From assembly GCF_050908235.1 (NCBI RefSeq), contig NZ_CP194340.1: DNA of 64,000 bases, one strand, 5' to 3'. The translations under genes were made by a program, and so were the position numbers. Below are positions 50,043 through 60,952 of the stretch, one piece after another; the stretch's first letter is position 1; every line of letters begins with the position of its first letter. Source of the DNA: Pseudoramibacter alactolyticus (GTDB lineage: Bacteria; Bacillota; Clostridia; Eubacteriales; Eubacteriaceae). The notes under the pieces were generated by a model. That model was given only the letters and a program-made list of their open reading frames with translations. It searched no databases and was not told where the DNA came from.

Positions 50043-50662
50043 TATGCATATACCTCCTCAATCTTCGCCAGCGCGTCTTTGGTGAGCACCAGCACGTCGT
50101 ATTTCAGCATGTCGTAAACGTTGAGTTCAGCGACGGTGGTCGCCCGGGTCTTCGGGATATTGCGGGCGGACAGATAAACGTTGTCGACTTTTTCCGGCGT
50201 GACCACCAGCGCCTTGCCGGCGTCAATTGCAGCGAGCGCGGCAATCATGTCCTTGGTTTTCGGCGCGTCGAAGTTCAGCGCGTCGACGACGCGGAGTTCT
50301 TTGTCGGCAAATTTCGCCGAGAAGACGGAACGCATCGCGAGATTGCGGACTTTCTTATTGACCTTTTTGCTGAAGTCTCTGGCTTTCGGCGCGAAAATGA
50401 CACCGCCGCCGATCCACAGGGGTGAACGGCTGGAACCGGCGCGGGCGCGGCCTGTGCCCTTCTGGCGCCACGGTTTTCTGCCGCCGCCGCGGACTTCGGA
50501 TCTGGTCTTGGTGCCTTTGGTTCCCTGGCGTTTATTGGCCAATTGTGCGACGACAACCTGATGAACCACCGGTTCGTTCGGTTCGATTCCGAAAACGCGG
50601 TCGCTCAGTTCTGCGCTGTCGACGACATTTCCCTTCATATCTAAAATATCGATTTTTGGCAT
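50042..50662 (-). CDS. rplD: 50S ribosomal protein L4
   Basis: The 206-residue protein has the tunnel loop QGTKGTKTRSEVRGGGRKPW, RQKGTGRARAGSSRSPLWIG and GGGVIFAPKARDFSKKVNKK. In Escherichia coli L4 represses its own S10 operon through the leader; a leader hairpin is present here but the mechanism is untested. Confidence 0.97.
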   Translation of the reverse strand: MPKIDILDMKGNVVDSAELSDRVFGIEPNEPVVHQVVVAQLANKRQGTKGTKTRSEVRGGGRKPWRQKGTGRARAGSSRSPLWIGGGVIFAPKARDFSKKVNKKVRNLAMRSVFSAKFADKELRVVDALNFDAPKTKDMIAALAAIDAGKALVVTPEKVDNVYLSARNIPKTRATTVAELNVYDMLKYDVLVLTKDALAKIEEVYA

Positions 50663-50679
50663 TTGACTTCCTCCTTGCG

Positions 50680-51315
50680 TTATTCGGCAGCTTTCACACT
50701 GCTTTTGACGGAAACCACGCCACCTCTCGGTCCCGGGACAGCACCTTTGATGAGCAGAAGATTGTTTTCCGCGTCCACCTGAATGATTTCGAGGTTCAAG
50801 GCTGTGACGTTTTTATTCCCCATCTGCCCGGCGAGGTGTTTGCCCTTGGGCACGCGGGCCGGATAAGCCGATGCGCCCATGGAACCGGCGCTGCGGTGAT
50901 ATTTCGATCCGTGCGCCATGGGACCTCTTTGCTGGCCCCAGCGCTTGATGGCCCCGGCGTAGCCTTTTCCTTTGGACTTGCCCGAAACATCAACCTTGTC
51001 GCCCGCTTCGAAAACGTCCGCTTTAATTTTCTGGCCGGCTTCCAGCGACGCGCAGTCGTCCAGTCTGAATTCGCGCAGCGTCCGGGCGTAATCCACCCCG
51101 TATTTGTCAAAATGACCTTTCACCGGTTTAACGACATTTTTTTCTTTAATGTCGCCATAAGCCAACTGCACCGCTTCGTAGCCATCGTTTTCAAGGGTTT
51201 TCTTCTGCACCACCGTGCAGGGTCCTGCCTGAACAACGGTGACCGGCACGACGGTTCCATCTTCCTGGAAGATCTGCGTCATACCGATTTTCTTACCGAT
51301 AATTGCTTTTTTCAT
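50680..51315 (-). CDS. rplC: 50S ribosomal protein L3
   Basis: The 211-residue protein has KAIIGKKIGMTQIFQEDGTV, GKGYAGAIKRWGQQRGPMAH and GSKYHRSAGSMGASAYPARV with the Gln that is methylated by PrmB-type enzymes in other bacteria. 57 bases after rpsJ. Confidence 0.98.
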   Translation of the reverse strand: MKKAIIGKKIGMTQIFQEDGTVVPVTVVQAGPCTVVQKKTLENDGYEAVQLAYGDIKEKNVVKPVKGHFDKYGVDYARTLREFRLDDCASLEAGQKIKADVFEAGDKVDVSGKSKGKGYAGAIKRWGQQRGPMAHGSKYHRSAGSMGASAYPARVPKGKHLAGQMGNKNVTALNLEIIQVDAENNLLLIKGAVPGPRGGVVSVKSSVKAAE

Positions 51316-51372
51316 TTTTCCTCCTGATTATTGGATCGCCCTTGCGATCATAATACTTTGGCCGACAATCTT

Positions 51373-51681
51373 TTAAAGCTTAATTTCGATATCGACGCCG
51401 GAAGGCAGATTGAGGCGCATCAGCGCATCGACTGTTTTCGGGGTCGGTTCGAGGATGTCGATCAGACGCTTGTGGGTTCTGATTTCAAACTGTTCCCTGG
51501 AATCCTTATATTTGTGAACGGCGCGGAGAATCGTGACGACTTCTTTGTCTGTCGGCAGCGGAATCGGCCCGGAAACAGCGGCGCCGGTGCGCTTTACCGT
51601 TTCGACAATGCGCTGTGCGGATTGATCCAGCAATTTGTGATCGAAAGCTTTTAACCGAATTCTAATTTTTTGTTTGCTCAT
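51373..51681 (-). CDS. rpsJ: 30S ribosomal protein S10
   Basis: The 102-residue protein has KIRIRLKAFDHKLLDQSAQR, VSGPIPLPTDKEVVTILRAV and EIRTHKRLIDILEPTPKTVD. The ATG at 51681 is preceded by GGAGG; the in-frame ATG 18 codons earlier has no site. First gene of the S10 operon. The tetracycline-linked loop looks wild type. Confidence 0.98.
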   Translation of the reverse strand: MSKQKIRIRLKAFDHKLLDQSAQRIVETVKRTGAAVSGPIPLPTDKEVVTILRAVHKYKDSREQFEIRTHKRLIDILEPTPKTVDALMRLNLPSGVDIEIKL

Positions 51682-51761
51682 ACCTTTAACAAACCTCCTG
51701 AAGTTTTTAAGGTGCTGTGCTTCTCGCCCTTCCACCCTTCCGGGTGTTCACAGAGACTGTC

Positions 51762-51792
51762 CGAAAAAAACCGGGCTCGCGCCCTTTTTTCG
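51762..51792 (-). terminator. Attenuator-like hairpin in the S10 operon leader
   Basis: On the minus strand, between the promoter and rpsJ, GGGC-GCGA-GCCC forms a short GC stem with a GNRA tetraloop, extended by an A6/T run and followed by GGTTTTTTTCGG. It has the features of an intrinsic terminator placed inside the 220-base leader, so it could let the cell stop transcription before rpsJ. Confidence 0.65.
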
Positions 51793-51902
51793 CTCTGCTC
51801 AGACGATAATCGCCCGATTCTAAGATCGTGACATACTCCTCAGAAGTGACCTGAATTAGTAACAGCAACTTTCCGATTCATCGCAGACAGCCAACCTTGA
51901 TT

Positions 51903-51931
51903 AGTATAATGGAATTCCTCTCGGCACGCAA
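51903..51931 (-). promoter_or_regulatory. Promoter of the S10 operon; intergenic region 51682-52168
   Basis: On the minus strand TTGCGT (51931-51926) and TATACT (51908-51903) are 17 bases apart, with an AT-rich upstream block (51932-52020) that could act as an UP element. The leader runs to rpsJ and holds the attenuator-like hairpin. The rest of this 487-base gap holds the tuf terminator and no gene. Confidence 0.72.
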
Positions 51932-52118
51932 GTTTTTTTTGATAAATTCTCAAAATATTTTCATTTTTCTTTCAAACTGTTTTCATCGCTGGACCGCTTA
52001 AGTTTTTATTCAGTTTTTTTGACGGCTCTCTCTGACGACTTTTACTTTTCCGCTATTCGTGCATCCGCACATCGAATATCTCTTCTCCTGCCCTATCCGC
52101 CTTCCGAATCAGCGGCAC

Positions 52119-52146
52119 TAAAAAAGACCCGCCGGTCGGTGGGTCC
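52119..52146 (-). terminator. Intrinsic terminator of tuf
   Basis: On the minus strand GACCC/GGGTC with an inner CC/GG pair and GGTC loop, followed by TTTTTTAG. Confidence 0.85.
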
Positions 52147-52168
52147 TTGATGGTTTGTTTCCGGTTTG

Positions 52169-53359
<1,191 letters not shown>

Positions 53360-53487
53360 TTTATGTGGTTCCTTTCAATATTTTTCAGTATCAAATCAAG
53401 GCGGGTTTGAAATCATTTGAAATCAAACGCTGCGCTGTGATTGCAGCCGGACGGGCCGAAGCCTGACCGGCCGATTTTATCTGTCGA

Positions 53488-55563
53488 TTATTTCTTGCCG
53501 TCGGCGATTTCTTCGGCGATGGATTTCGGCACCGCTTCGTAGTGTGAGAACTGCATGGTGTAGATCCCGCGGCCCTGGGTTTTACTCCTCAAAGATGTGG
53601 CATAGCCGAACATTTCGGCCAGCGGCACCACACCCTTGATGGACTGCGTCCCATTGGCGCGGGCTTCCATCCCTTCAACACGGCCGCGGCGGGAGTTGAT
53701 ATCCCCCATGACGTCGCCCATGTATTCTTCTGGAACGAGCACTTCCAGTTTTTCCATCGGTTCCATGATGACCGGAGCCGCTTTGCGCATCCCGTTTTTA
53801 AACGCCATGGAGCCGGCGACCTTAAAGGCCATTTCGGAAGAGTCCACTTCGTGATAAGAACCGTCGTAAACCGTCGCCTTGACATCGATAACCGGATAAC
53901 CGGCAACGACCCCATTCTGCATGGCTTCGGCAATCCCGTTTTCGATCGGTCCGATGAATTCCTTCGGGATGGCTCCGCCGACAACCTTGTTTTCAAAGAC
54001 AAAGCCTTCGCCGGATTCCAGCGGTTCCAAGGTGATCAGGCAGTGCCCGTATTGGCCGCGGCCGCCGGACTGCCGGGCAAATTTCCCTTCGGCGTCCACT
54101 TTCTTGGTGATCGCTTCTTTATAAGCCACCTGGGGCTTGCCGATGTTGGCTTCCACCTTAAATTCACGAAGCATGCGGTCGATGATGATATCCAGATGCA
54201 GTTCGCCCATCCCGGAAATAATGGTCTGGCCGGTTTCTTCATCAGTATGGGTCTGGAAGGTCGGATCTTCTTCCGCCAGCTTCATCAGCGCGACGGTCAT
54301 CTTTTCCTGACCGGCTTTGGTTTTGGGTTCAACAGCAACAGAGATAACCGGATCTGGGAATTCCATCGATTCGAGAATGATCGGATGATCCGGATCGCAC
54401 AGAGTATCGCCGGTGGCCGTGTCCTTCAGTCCGACGGCGGCAACAATGTCCCCGGTATAAACTTCGGTGATTTCCGCTCGGTGATTGGCGTGCATCTGCA
54501 GGATGCGGCCCAGGCGTTCACGTTTTCCCTTGGATGTGTTGAGCACGTAGGAGCCGGCTTCTGCCTTCCCGGAGTACACACGCATAAAGGCGAGCTTCCC
54601 AACATAGGGGTCTGTCATGATCTTAAATGCCAAAGCAGAGAACGGTGCATCGTCGGAGGCCACCCGTTCGTCGTCTTCTTCCGTATCCGGGTTAACCCCC
54701 TTGATGGCTGGAATGTCCACCGGCGAAGGCATGTAGTCGACGATGGCGTCGACGAGCATCTGCACCCCTTTGTTCTTATAGGAAGATCCGCAGGTCACGG
54801 CAACGAGTTTCAGTTCAACCGTCCCTTTGCGGATGGCCGCTTTGATTTCTTCTTCGGAAATTTCCTGACCGTCCAGGTATTTTTCCATCAGATTGTCGTC
54901 GACTTCAGCCAGCTGTTCGAGCATCTTTTCGTGATATTCTTCGGCTTTGTCCCGCATCTCCGCCGGAATATCGGTCATTTCAAATTCAGTGCCTTCTTCG
55001 TTTTTATACACTTCGGCCTTCATTTTGATCAGATCGATAATACCGACGAATCCGTGTTCGGCGCCGATCGGCAGCTGAATGCAAACCGGATTGGTTCCCA
55101 GGCGATCCACCAGGGTATCCACCGACATATAAAAGTCGGCGCCGGTCACATCCATTTTGTTGATGTAAACCATTCTCGGAACATGGTATTCCTCGGCCTG
55201 ACGCCACACGGTTTCGGACTGCGGTTCAACACCGGCTTTGGCGTCGAACACAGCAACCGCCCCGTCCAGAACCCTCAGGGAGCGTTCTACTTCAACGGTG
55301 AAGTCGACGTGACCGGGGGTATCGATGATGTTGATGCGATTGCCCTTCCAGTAACAGGTCGTCGCCGCTGATGTGATGGTGATCCCTCTTTCCTGTTCCT
55401 GTTCCATCCAGTCCATCTGGGAAGCCCCATCGTGGGTTTCGCCGATTTTGTGGATTTTACCGGAATAGTAGAGAATTCTTTCGGTCGTCGTGGTCTTACC
55501 GGCATCGATATGCGCCATGATCCCGATGTTCCGAGTGTTTTCCAAACTATATTCTCTAGCCAC
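53488..55563 (-). CDS. fusA: Elongation factor G
   Basis: The 691-residue translocase has MAHIDAGKTTTTERILYYSG, RGITITSAATTC, DTPGHVDFTVEVERSLRVLD, NKMDVTGADF and the domain IV stretch RQSGGRGQYGHCLITLEPLE. Standard length and location between rpsG and tuf. Confidence 0.98.
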   Translation of the reverse strand: MAREYSLENTRNIGIMAHIDAGKTTTTERILYYSGKIHKIGETHDGASQMDWMEQEQERGITITSAATTCYWKGNRINIIDTPGHVDFTVEVERSLRVLDGAVAVFDAKAGVEPQSETVWRQAEEYHVPRMVYINKMDVTGADFYMSVDTLVDRLGTNPVCIQLPIGAEHGFVGIIDLIKMKAEVYKNEEGTEFEMTDIPAEMRDKAEEYHEKMLEQLAEVDDNLMEKYLDGQEISEEEIKAAIRKGTVELKLVAVTCGSSYKNKGVQMLVDAIVDYMPSPVDIPAIKGVNPDTEEDDERVASDDAPFSALAFKIMTDPYVGKLAFMRVYSGKAEAGSYVLNTSKGKRERLGRILQMHANHRAEITEVYTGDIVAAVGLKDTATGDTLCDPDHPIILESMEFPDPVISVAVEPKTKAGQEKMTVALMKLAEEDPTFQTHTDEETGQTIISGMGELHLDIIIDRMLREFKVEANIGKPQVAYKEAITKKVDAEGKFARQSGGRGQYGHCLITLEPLESGEGFVFENKVVGGAIPKEFIGPIENGIAEAMQNGVVAGYPVIDVKATVYDGSYHEVDSSEMAFKVAGSMAFKNGMRKAAPVIMEPMEKLEVLVPEEYMGDVMGDINSRRGRVEGMEARANGTQSIKGVVPLAEMFGYATSLRSKTQGRGIYTMQFSHYEAVPKSIAEEIADGKK

Positions 55564-55596
55564 AATTTCTCCTTATTTGGTTTGCGCTTTTCGCAA

Positions 55597-56067
55597 TTAC
55601 CATCTGAAATGAGCAAAAGCCTTATTGGCTTCAGCCATTGCATGCATGGTTTCTTTACGTTTGACGGCGCCGCCGGCGTTGTTGCAGGCGTCCATAATTT
55701 CACCCGCCAGGCGTTCAACCATCGTTCTCTCGGAACGTTCGCGCGCAAACGCAACAAGCCATCTCAAAGCCAGAGCTTGCTTGCGGTCGGCACGGATTTC
55801 AATCGGCACCTGATAGGTGGCCCCGCCGACACGTCTCGCTTTAACTTCCAATACCGGGGTGATATTGGCCAAAGCTTCCTGAAAAGCTTCCAAAGCTTCT
55901 TTTCCCGTTTTTTCTGCCACGGTCTCAAACGCACCGTAAACAATGCGCTGAGCGACCCCTTTCTTACCGTCCAGCATGACGTTGTTGATGAGCTTCGTCA
56001 CCACCACGTTGTGGTAAATCGGATCCGGCAGTACTTCCCTTTTAGGAACTGGTCCTTTTCTAGGCAC
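55597..56067 (-). CDS. rpsG: 30S ribosomal protein S7
   Basis: The 156-residue protein has PRKGPVPKREVLPDPIYHNV, VKARRVGGATYQVPIEIRAD and RKETMHAMAEANKAFAHFRW. The start codon is GTG with AAGGAGGG before it. It binds the 3' domain of 16S rRNA. Confidence 0.98.
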   Translation of the reverse strand: MPRKGPVPKREVLPDPIYHNVVVTKLINNVMLDGKKGVAQRIVYGAFETVAEKTGKEALEAFQEALANITPVLEVKARRVGGATYQVPIEIRADRKQALALRWLVAFARERSERTMVERLAGEIMDACNNAGGAVKRKETMHAMAEANKAFAHFRW

Positions 56068-56253
56068 TTGCTTCCCTCCTTAACAAAATTCAGATTTCAT
56101 CGGTACTCGACATCCAATGTCGTCGTGCTATCGTCTTATCTCAAAAATTCAAGCCGACTCGTCGACTCAAATTGATTGCATTAAGATCAATAATCGGCCA
56201 ATCCGCATCTCTATCAAGACGCGGCAGCTGACGGCGCATTCGCGCCCGATGCA

Positions 56254-56628
56254 CTACTTTTTGGGCTTCTTGGCCCCGTACTTGGATCGAGCTTGCTTGC
56301 GGTCTTCGACACCGGCGGTATCGAGGGCGCCGCGGATAATCTTGTAACGCACACCAGGCAGGTCTTTAACACGGCCGCCCTTGACGAGAACAATCGAGTG
56401 CTCCTGCAGGTTATGACCGATGCCCGGAATATAGGCGGTTACTTCCATACCGTTGACGAGCTTTACTCTGGCGATTTTACGCAGAGCCGAGTTCGGCTTC
56501 TTCGGTGTGGCGGTACGAACTGCCGTGCAAACGCCACGCTTCTGAGGGTTTTGTTTCAGAGCCGGGGTTTTGGTTTTCAGTTCAGCGGTTTTTCTACCTT
56601 GTTTAACAAGCTGATTAATAGTAGGCAT
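56254..56628 (-). CDS. rpsL: 30S ribosomal protein S12
   Basis: The 124-residue protein has PTINQLVKQGRKTAELKTKT, the wild-type KKPNSALRKIARVKL (Lys near 43) and GGRVKDLPGVRYKIIRGALD (Lys near 88), so no common streptomycin-resistance change is seen. The ATG at 56628 is chosen; a GTG four codons earlier lies in the GAGGAGG ribosome site. Confidence 0.98.
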   Translation of the reverse strand: MPTINQLVKQGRKTAELKTKTPALKQNPQKRGVCTAVRTATPKKPNSALRKIARVKLVNGMEVTAYIPGIGHNLQEHSIVLVKGGRVKDLPGVRYKIIRGALDTAGVEDRKQARSKYGAKKPKK

Positions 56629-56714
56629 TCTGTGCTGCACCTCCTCTTTAAATTTTTTATTAAAAACCGAGAAGCCGGCCTTTCGGCAGGCTTCGGGATT
56701 TAATACGCATTGTT

Positions 56715-57005
56715 TTAGTGATCTTCGGATGGCGATAGTTCTGCGGCTTTTACAAACCCAACGACGGCCGCGGGCCGTTCAATGCCGCAGGCCCGTCCCA
56801 GATCTTTTTTCGATCCGGCCGTAACGCAAGGCACATTCGCCGCCGCGCAGGCTTCTTTCACCTGAAGGGCGATCCCTTCGTCACAGTCGCGGGATAGGAC
56901 CACCCGGTCCATCTCGCCGCTCGCCAGTTTTTTCAGCGTCTGTTTCATGCCGACCACCTTGGGGGCGGCCGTAAAACTTTCCGCGCTTAATCCAAATTGA
57001 TTCAT
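56715..57005 (-). CDS. L7Ae/L30e-like RNA-binding protein (YbxF-like)
   Basis: The 96-residue protein has VVGMKQTLKKLASGEMDRVV, SRDCDEGIALQVKEACAAAN and AAVVGFVKAAE, the L7Ae/L30e fold that binds kink-turns. Homologues (YbxF/YlxQ group) stand between rpoC and rpsL in Firmicutes. It follows rpoC by 84 bases. Confidence 0.9.
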   Translation of the reverse strand: MNQFGLSAESFTAAPKVVGMKQTLKKLASGEMDRVVLSRDCDEGIALQVKEACAAANVPCVTAGSKKDLGRACGIERPAAVVGFVKAAELSPSEDH

Positions 57006-57089
57006 GCGTTACCTCTGCACGCTCTGTTCTGCCAGAGCACACTTGTTCATTTTACTTTGTTTCTTTAATAAAGTCAAACTTTTTTTGAC

Positions 57090-60000
57090 TTACCCCAGCA
57101 GATCGTCGTCTCCGGACGATTCATCGGGCGCCTCGCCGTCCGGCTGCGATTCGTCGTCATCCGTCAGAAAATCCATATCGAACATGTCAAAGGCCTTCGA
57201 AAGTTCCGGATTTTCTTCGGCATCCTTGTCGACGGCCGCCCGTTCTTCCTCGACGGTCTTGGCAAGGATATTGTCGTCGTCCATAAAGACGTCAAGGTCT
57301 TCCCCGTCGCCGCCGACAAAATCGTCAATCACCGCTTCGCCGGCCAACTCCTGGGCTTCGTATTCGGCATCTTCCGCCGCATAATCTTCGGCTTCATATT
57401 CGATGTCGACGCCGCGGTAAGTGCCGACCCCTGTCCCGGCGGGAATCAGCTGCCCGATAATCACATTTTCCTTCAGGCCCATCAGCGGATCCTTCTTAGC
57501 CTTGATGGCCGCATCGGTGAGCACCCGGGTGGTTTCCTGGAAGGATGCGGCCGACAGGAAGGAATCGGTGGCCAACGCCGCCTTTGTGATCCCCATCAGG
57601 TCCCGGGAGAAGGTCGCGGGCTTAAGCCCCGCGTCGTAGGCCCTTTCATTGGCTTCCCGCACGGTAAAGATATCCTGAACGGTGCCGGTGATGAGTTCCG
57701 TATCGCCAGCGTCTTCGATCTTCACCTTGCGCAGCATCTGCCGGATGATGACCTCGATGTGCTTGTCGGAGATATGGACCCCCTGCAAACGGTAAACCTT
57801 CTGCACTTCGGTGAGCAGATATGCCTGCACCGCTTCGACGCCCTGGATTTCAAGAATATCGTTGGGGTTAATGGAGCCTTCCGTCAACGGCTGGCCGGCG
57901 GTTACCGTGTCGCCGGAAGCCACCTTCAAGCGGGAGCCGTATGGAATCAGGTAGCTCTTGGAGGCGCCGTCATCCGCGACGATCACCGCTTCGACCTTGC
58001 GCCCTTCCTGAATATCCACCGTCCCGGCGATTTCCGTGATGATGGCCTGGCCCTTCGGCTTGCGGGATTCAAACAATTCCTCGACACGGGGAAGCCCCTG
58101 GGTGATGTCGTCGCCTGAGGCCACGCCGCCGGCGTGGAAGGTCCGCATGGTCAGCTGCGTCCCCGGTTCCCCGATGGACTGCGCCGCAATGGTCCCCACC
58201 GCTTCGCCGATGTTCACCGGCTTCCAGGTGGTCAGGTCGACGCCGTAGCACTTCCGGCAGACCCCGTGCTTGGCTTCGCAGTTAAACACGGCCCGGATGC
58301 TGACGCTTTCGATGCCAAGGCTGTCAATCCGCTCGGCCATTTCGCGGGTGATGACCTCATCTTTGGCGACGAGCACTTCTCCGGTGTTCGGATCACACAC
58401 ATCTTCGTGGGCATAGCGGCCGGCAATGCGTTCGGCCAACCCTTCGATCACCTCGTTGTTTTCTTTCAGAGCGCGGACTTCGTAGCCGTGCTCGGTGCCG
58501 CAGTCTTCTTCCCGGACGATCACGTCCTGGGAAACGTCAACCAGCCGGCGGGTCAGATAACCCGAATCGGCCGTTCGCAGAGCCGTGTCCGTCAAGCCCT
58601 TTCTGGCCCCGTGAGAGCTGGAAAAGAATTCGAGAATATTAAGCCCTTCGCGGAAGTTGGAGCGAATCGGCAATTCAACGATATCCCCGTCGGTTTTCGC
58701 CATCAGGCCGCGCATCCCGGCAAGCTGGCGGATCTGGTTGTCGGAGCCTCGAGCCCCGGAATCCGCCATCATGTGAATCGGATTGAGCCGGCCCAGGTTG
58801 CCCAGCAGCGACCGGGTCACTTCATCGGTCGCGCCGTTCCATATGTCGCGCACGTTATTATGGCGTTCTTCGTCGGAGATCAGCCCCATGTCAAAGTTCA
58901 TCTGATTTTCGTCGATTTTTTCATCGGCCGCCGCGAGAATTTCCTCTTTGTTACCGGGCACCTGCATATCCGCCACGCCCACCGTGATCCCGGAGAGCGT
59001 GGAGTGCTTGTATCCCAAACGCTTGATCTCGTCCAGCACTTCGCTGGTGATAGTCGGGCCGTGTTTTCTGAAACAGCGGTCGACAATATTGCTGAGCACG
59101 CCCTTTTTCACCACCGTGTCCACTTCAAGCTTGAAATAGGTTTCCGAGCGATCGGGATCGCGTTCGACAAAGCCCAGATCCTGGGGCAGCACCTGGTTAT
59201 AAAGGAAGCGGCCGACGGTGCTTTCGACGAGACCGACGTGATCTTCTCCGTTAATCACCCGGTGTTCCCGCACCTTGACACGCTTATGCAGCCCGACGGC
59301 GTGATTGGCATAAGCCATCTCCATTTCGGCTTCGTCACAAAACACCGGAATGTTTTCCGACGTCATCGTTTCGATATCCGCCGGCGCAAAGGAGCCGTGT
59401 CCGGCTTCTTCCTCATCGTTCATTTCAAGGGTCATATAATACGCGCCGAGAATCATATCCTGCGTCGGCACGACGACCGGCGTCCCGTCCTGGGGCTTTA
59501 AGATATTGTTGCAGGCCATCATCAGGAAGCGGGCTTCCGCCTGCGCTTCCACCGAAAGCGGCACGTGAATGGCCATCTGATCGCCGTCAAAATCGGCGTT
59601 ATAGGCCGTGCAGGCCAGCGGGTGCAGCTTGATGGCGCGCCCTTCCACCAAAATCGGTTCAAAGGCCTGAATCCCCAGACGATGAAGAGTCGGGGCGCGG
59701 TTAAGCAGCACCGGATGCTCGTGAATCACGTCTTCCAATACGTCCCAAACGATGGGGTCCAACTTTTCCACCATCTTCTTCGCGCTTTTGATGTTCTGGC
59801 TTAAGCCCCGGGAGACCAGCTCGTGCATGACGAAGGGCTTGAACAACTCGATAGCCATCTCCTTCGGCAGACCACATTGATACATCTTGAGCTCCGGCCC
59901 GACGACAATAACCGAACGGCCAGAATAGTCGACGCGCTTGCCGAGCAGATTCTGACGGAAGCGGCCCTGCTTCCCCTTGAGCATATCGCTGAGGGATTTA

Positions 60001-60944
60001 TAGGGCCGATTGCCCGGGCCCGTGATGGCGCGGCCGCGGCGGCCGTTGTCGATCAGGGCGTCCACCGCTTCCTGGAGCATCCGCTTTTCGTTCTGCACGA
60101 TGATGTCCGGCGCATCAAGCTCGAGAAGTTTCTTCAAACGGTTGTTGCGGTTGATCACCCGGCGATACAGATCGTTTAAATCCGAGGTGGCAAAGCGCCC
60201 CCCGTCAAGCTGAACCATCGGCCGCAGTTCCGGCGGAATCACCGGGATGGCATCGAGGATCATCCATTCCGGTTTGTTGTTGGACTTGCGGAAGGCTTCC
60301 ACCGCTTCGAGGTGGCGCGCCGTTTTGATGCGTTTCTGCCCTCTGGCGTCTCTCAGGTCTTCTTTAAGCACCGCCGCGTCCTGATCAAGGTCAACCATTT
60401 CCAGCAGTTCCTTGATGGCTTCGGCGCCGATGCCGGCTTTGAAGGCGCGGCCGTAATTCGCTTTGGCTTCCCGGTATTCCCCTTCGGTCAGCAGCTGCTT
60501 ATAGGCCAGCGGCGTCTCGCCCGGATCAATCACGACATAAGATGCAAAATAAATCACTCGTTCGAGTTCCTTCGGGGACATTTCAAGGATAAGGCCCATG
60601 CGGCTCGGAATCCCTTTGAAATACCAGATGTGGGAAACCGGAGAAGCCAGCTCGATGTGGCCCATGCGTTCTCTTCGCACCTTGGCGCGGGTCACTTCGA
60701 CGCCGCAGTTTTCACAAACGATGCCCTTGTGGCGAATGCGTTTGTATTTGCCGCAGTTGCACTCCCAGTCCTTGGTGGGTCCGAAAATCTTTTCGCAGAA
60801 AAGCCCTTCTTTTTCGGGTTTGAGGGTGCGGTAATTGATCGTTTCCGGCTTTTTGACTTCTCCCCGGGACCATTCCCGAATTTTTTCCGGAGAAGCCAGA
60901 CTCACCTGGAGCGATTTAAATTTTAATTCCTGTGGATTGATCAT
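57090..60944 (-). CDS. rpoC: RNA polymerase beta' subunit
   Basis: The 1,284-residue protein has the N-terminal zinc ribbon CNCGKYKRIRHKGIVCENCG, the catalytic NADFDGDQM with three Asp, the second zinc site CEAKHGVCRKCYG and the trigger-loop/bridge region (LGRLNPIHMMADSGARGSDNQ, GVASGDDITQGLPRVEELFE). The last 70 residues form an acidic tail. It follows rpoB by eight bases. Confidence 0.99.
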   Translation of the reverse strand: MINPQELKFKSLQVSLASPEKIREWSRGEVKKPETINYRTLKPEKEGLFCEKIFGPTKDWECNCGKYKRIRHKGIVCENCGVEVTRAKVRRERMGHIELASPVSHIWYFKGIPSRMGLILEMSPKELERVIYFASYVVIDPGETPLAYKQLLTEGEYREAKANYGRAFKAGIGAEAIKELLEMVDLDQDAAVLKEDLRDARGQKRIKTARHLEAVEAFRKSNNKPEWMILDAIPVIPPELRPMVQLDGGRFATSDLNDLYRRVINRNNRLKKLLELDAPDIIVQNEKRMLQEAVDALIDNGRRGRAITGPGNRPYKSLSDMLKGKQGRFRQNLLGKRVDYSGRSVIVVGPELKMYQCGLPKEMAIELFKPFVMHELVSRGLSQNIKSAKKMVEKLDPIVWDVLEDVIHEHPVLLNRAPTLHRLGIQAFEPILVEGRAIKLHPLACTAYNADFDGDQMAIHVPLSVEAQAEARFLMMACNNILKPQDGTPVVVPTQDMILGAYYMTLEMNDEEEAGHGSFAPADIETMTSENIPVFCDEAEMEMAYANHAVGLHKRVKVREHRVINGEDHVGLVESTVGRFLYNQVLPQDLGFVERDPDRSETYFKLEVDTVVKKGVLSNIVDRCFRKHGPTITSEVLDEIKRLGYKHSTLSGITVGVADMQVPGNKEEILAAADEKIDENQMNFDMGLISDEERHNNVRDIWNGATDEVTRSLLGNLGRLNPIHMMADSGARGSDNQIRQLAGMRGLMAKTDGDIVELPIRSNFREGLNILEFFSSSHGARKGLTDTALRTADSGYLTRRLVDVSQDVIVREEDCGTEHGYEVRALKENNEVIEGLAERIAGRYAHEDVCDPNTGEVLVAKDEVITREMAERIDSLGIESVSIRAVFNCEAKHGVCRKCYGVDLTTWKPVNIGEAVGTIAAQSIGEPGTQLTMRTFHAGGVASGDDITQGLPRVEELFESRKPKGQAIITEIAGTVDIQEGRKVEAVIVADDGASKSYLIPYGSRLKVASGDTVTAGQPLTEGSINPNDILEIQGVEAVQAYLLTEVQKVYRLQGVHISDKHIEVIIRQMLRKVKIEDAGDTELITGTVQDIFTVREANERAYDAGLKPATFSRDLMGITKAALATDSFLSAASFQETTRVLTDAAIKAKKDPLMGLKENVIIGQLIPAGTGVGTYRGVDIEYEAEDYAAEDAEYEAQELAGEAVIDDFVGGDGEDLDVFMDDDNILAKTVEEERAAVDKDAEENPELSKAFDMFDMDFLTDDDESQPDGEAPDESSGDDDLLG

Positions 60945-60952
60945 TGCTTATC

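Noticed and set aside
53851..55371. A 506-codon plus-strand frame opposite fusA.
   Set aside because: Shadow of fusA with atypical composition.
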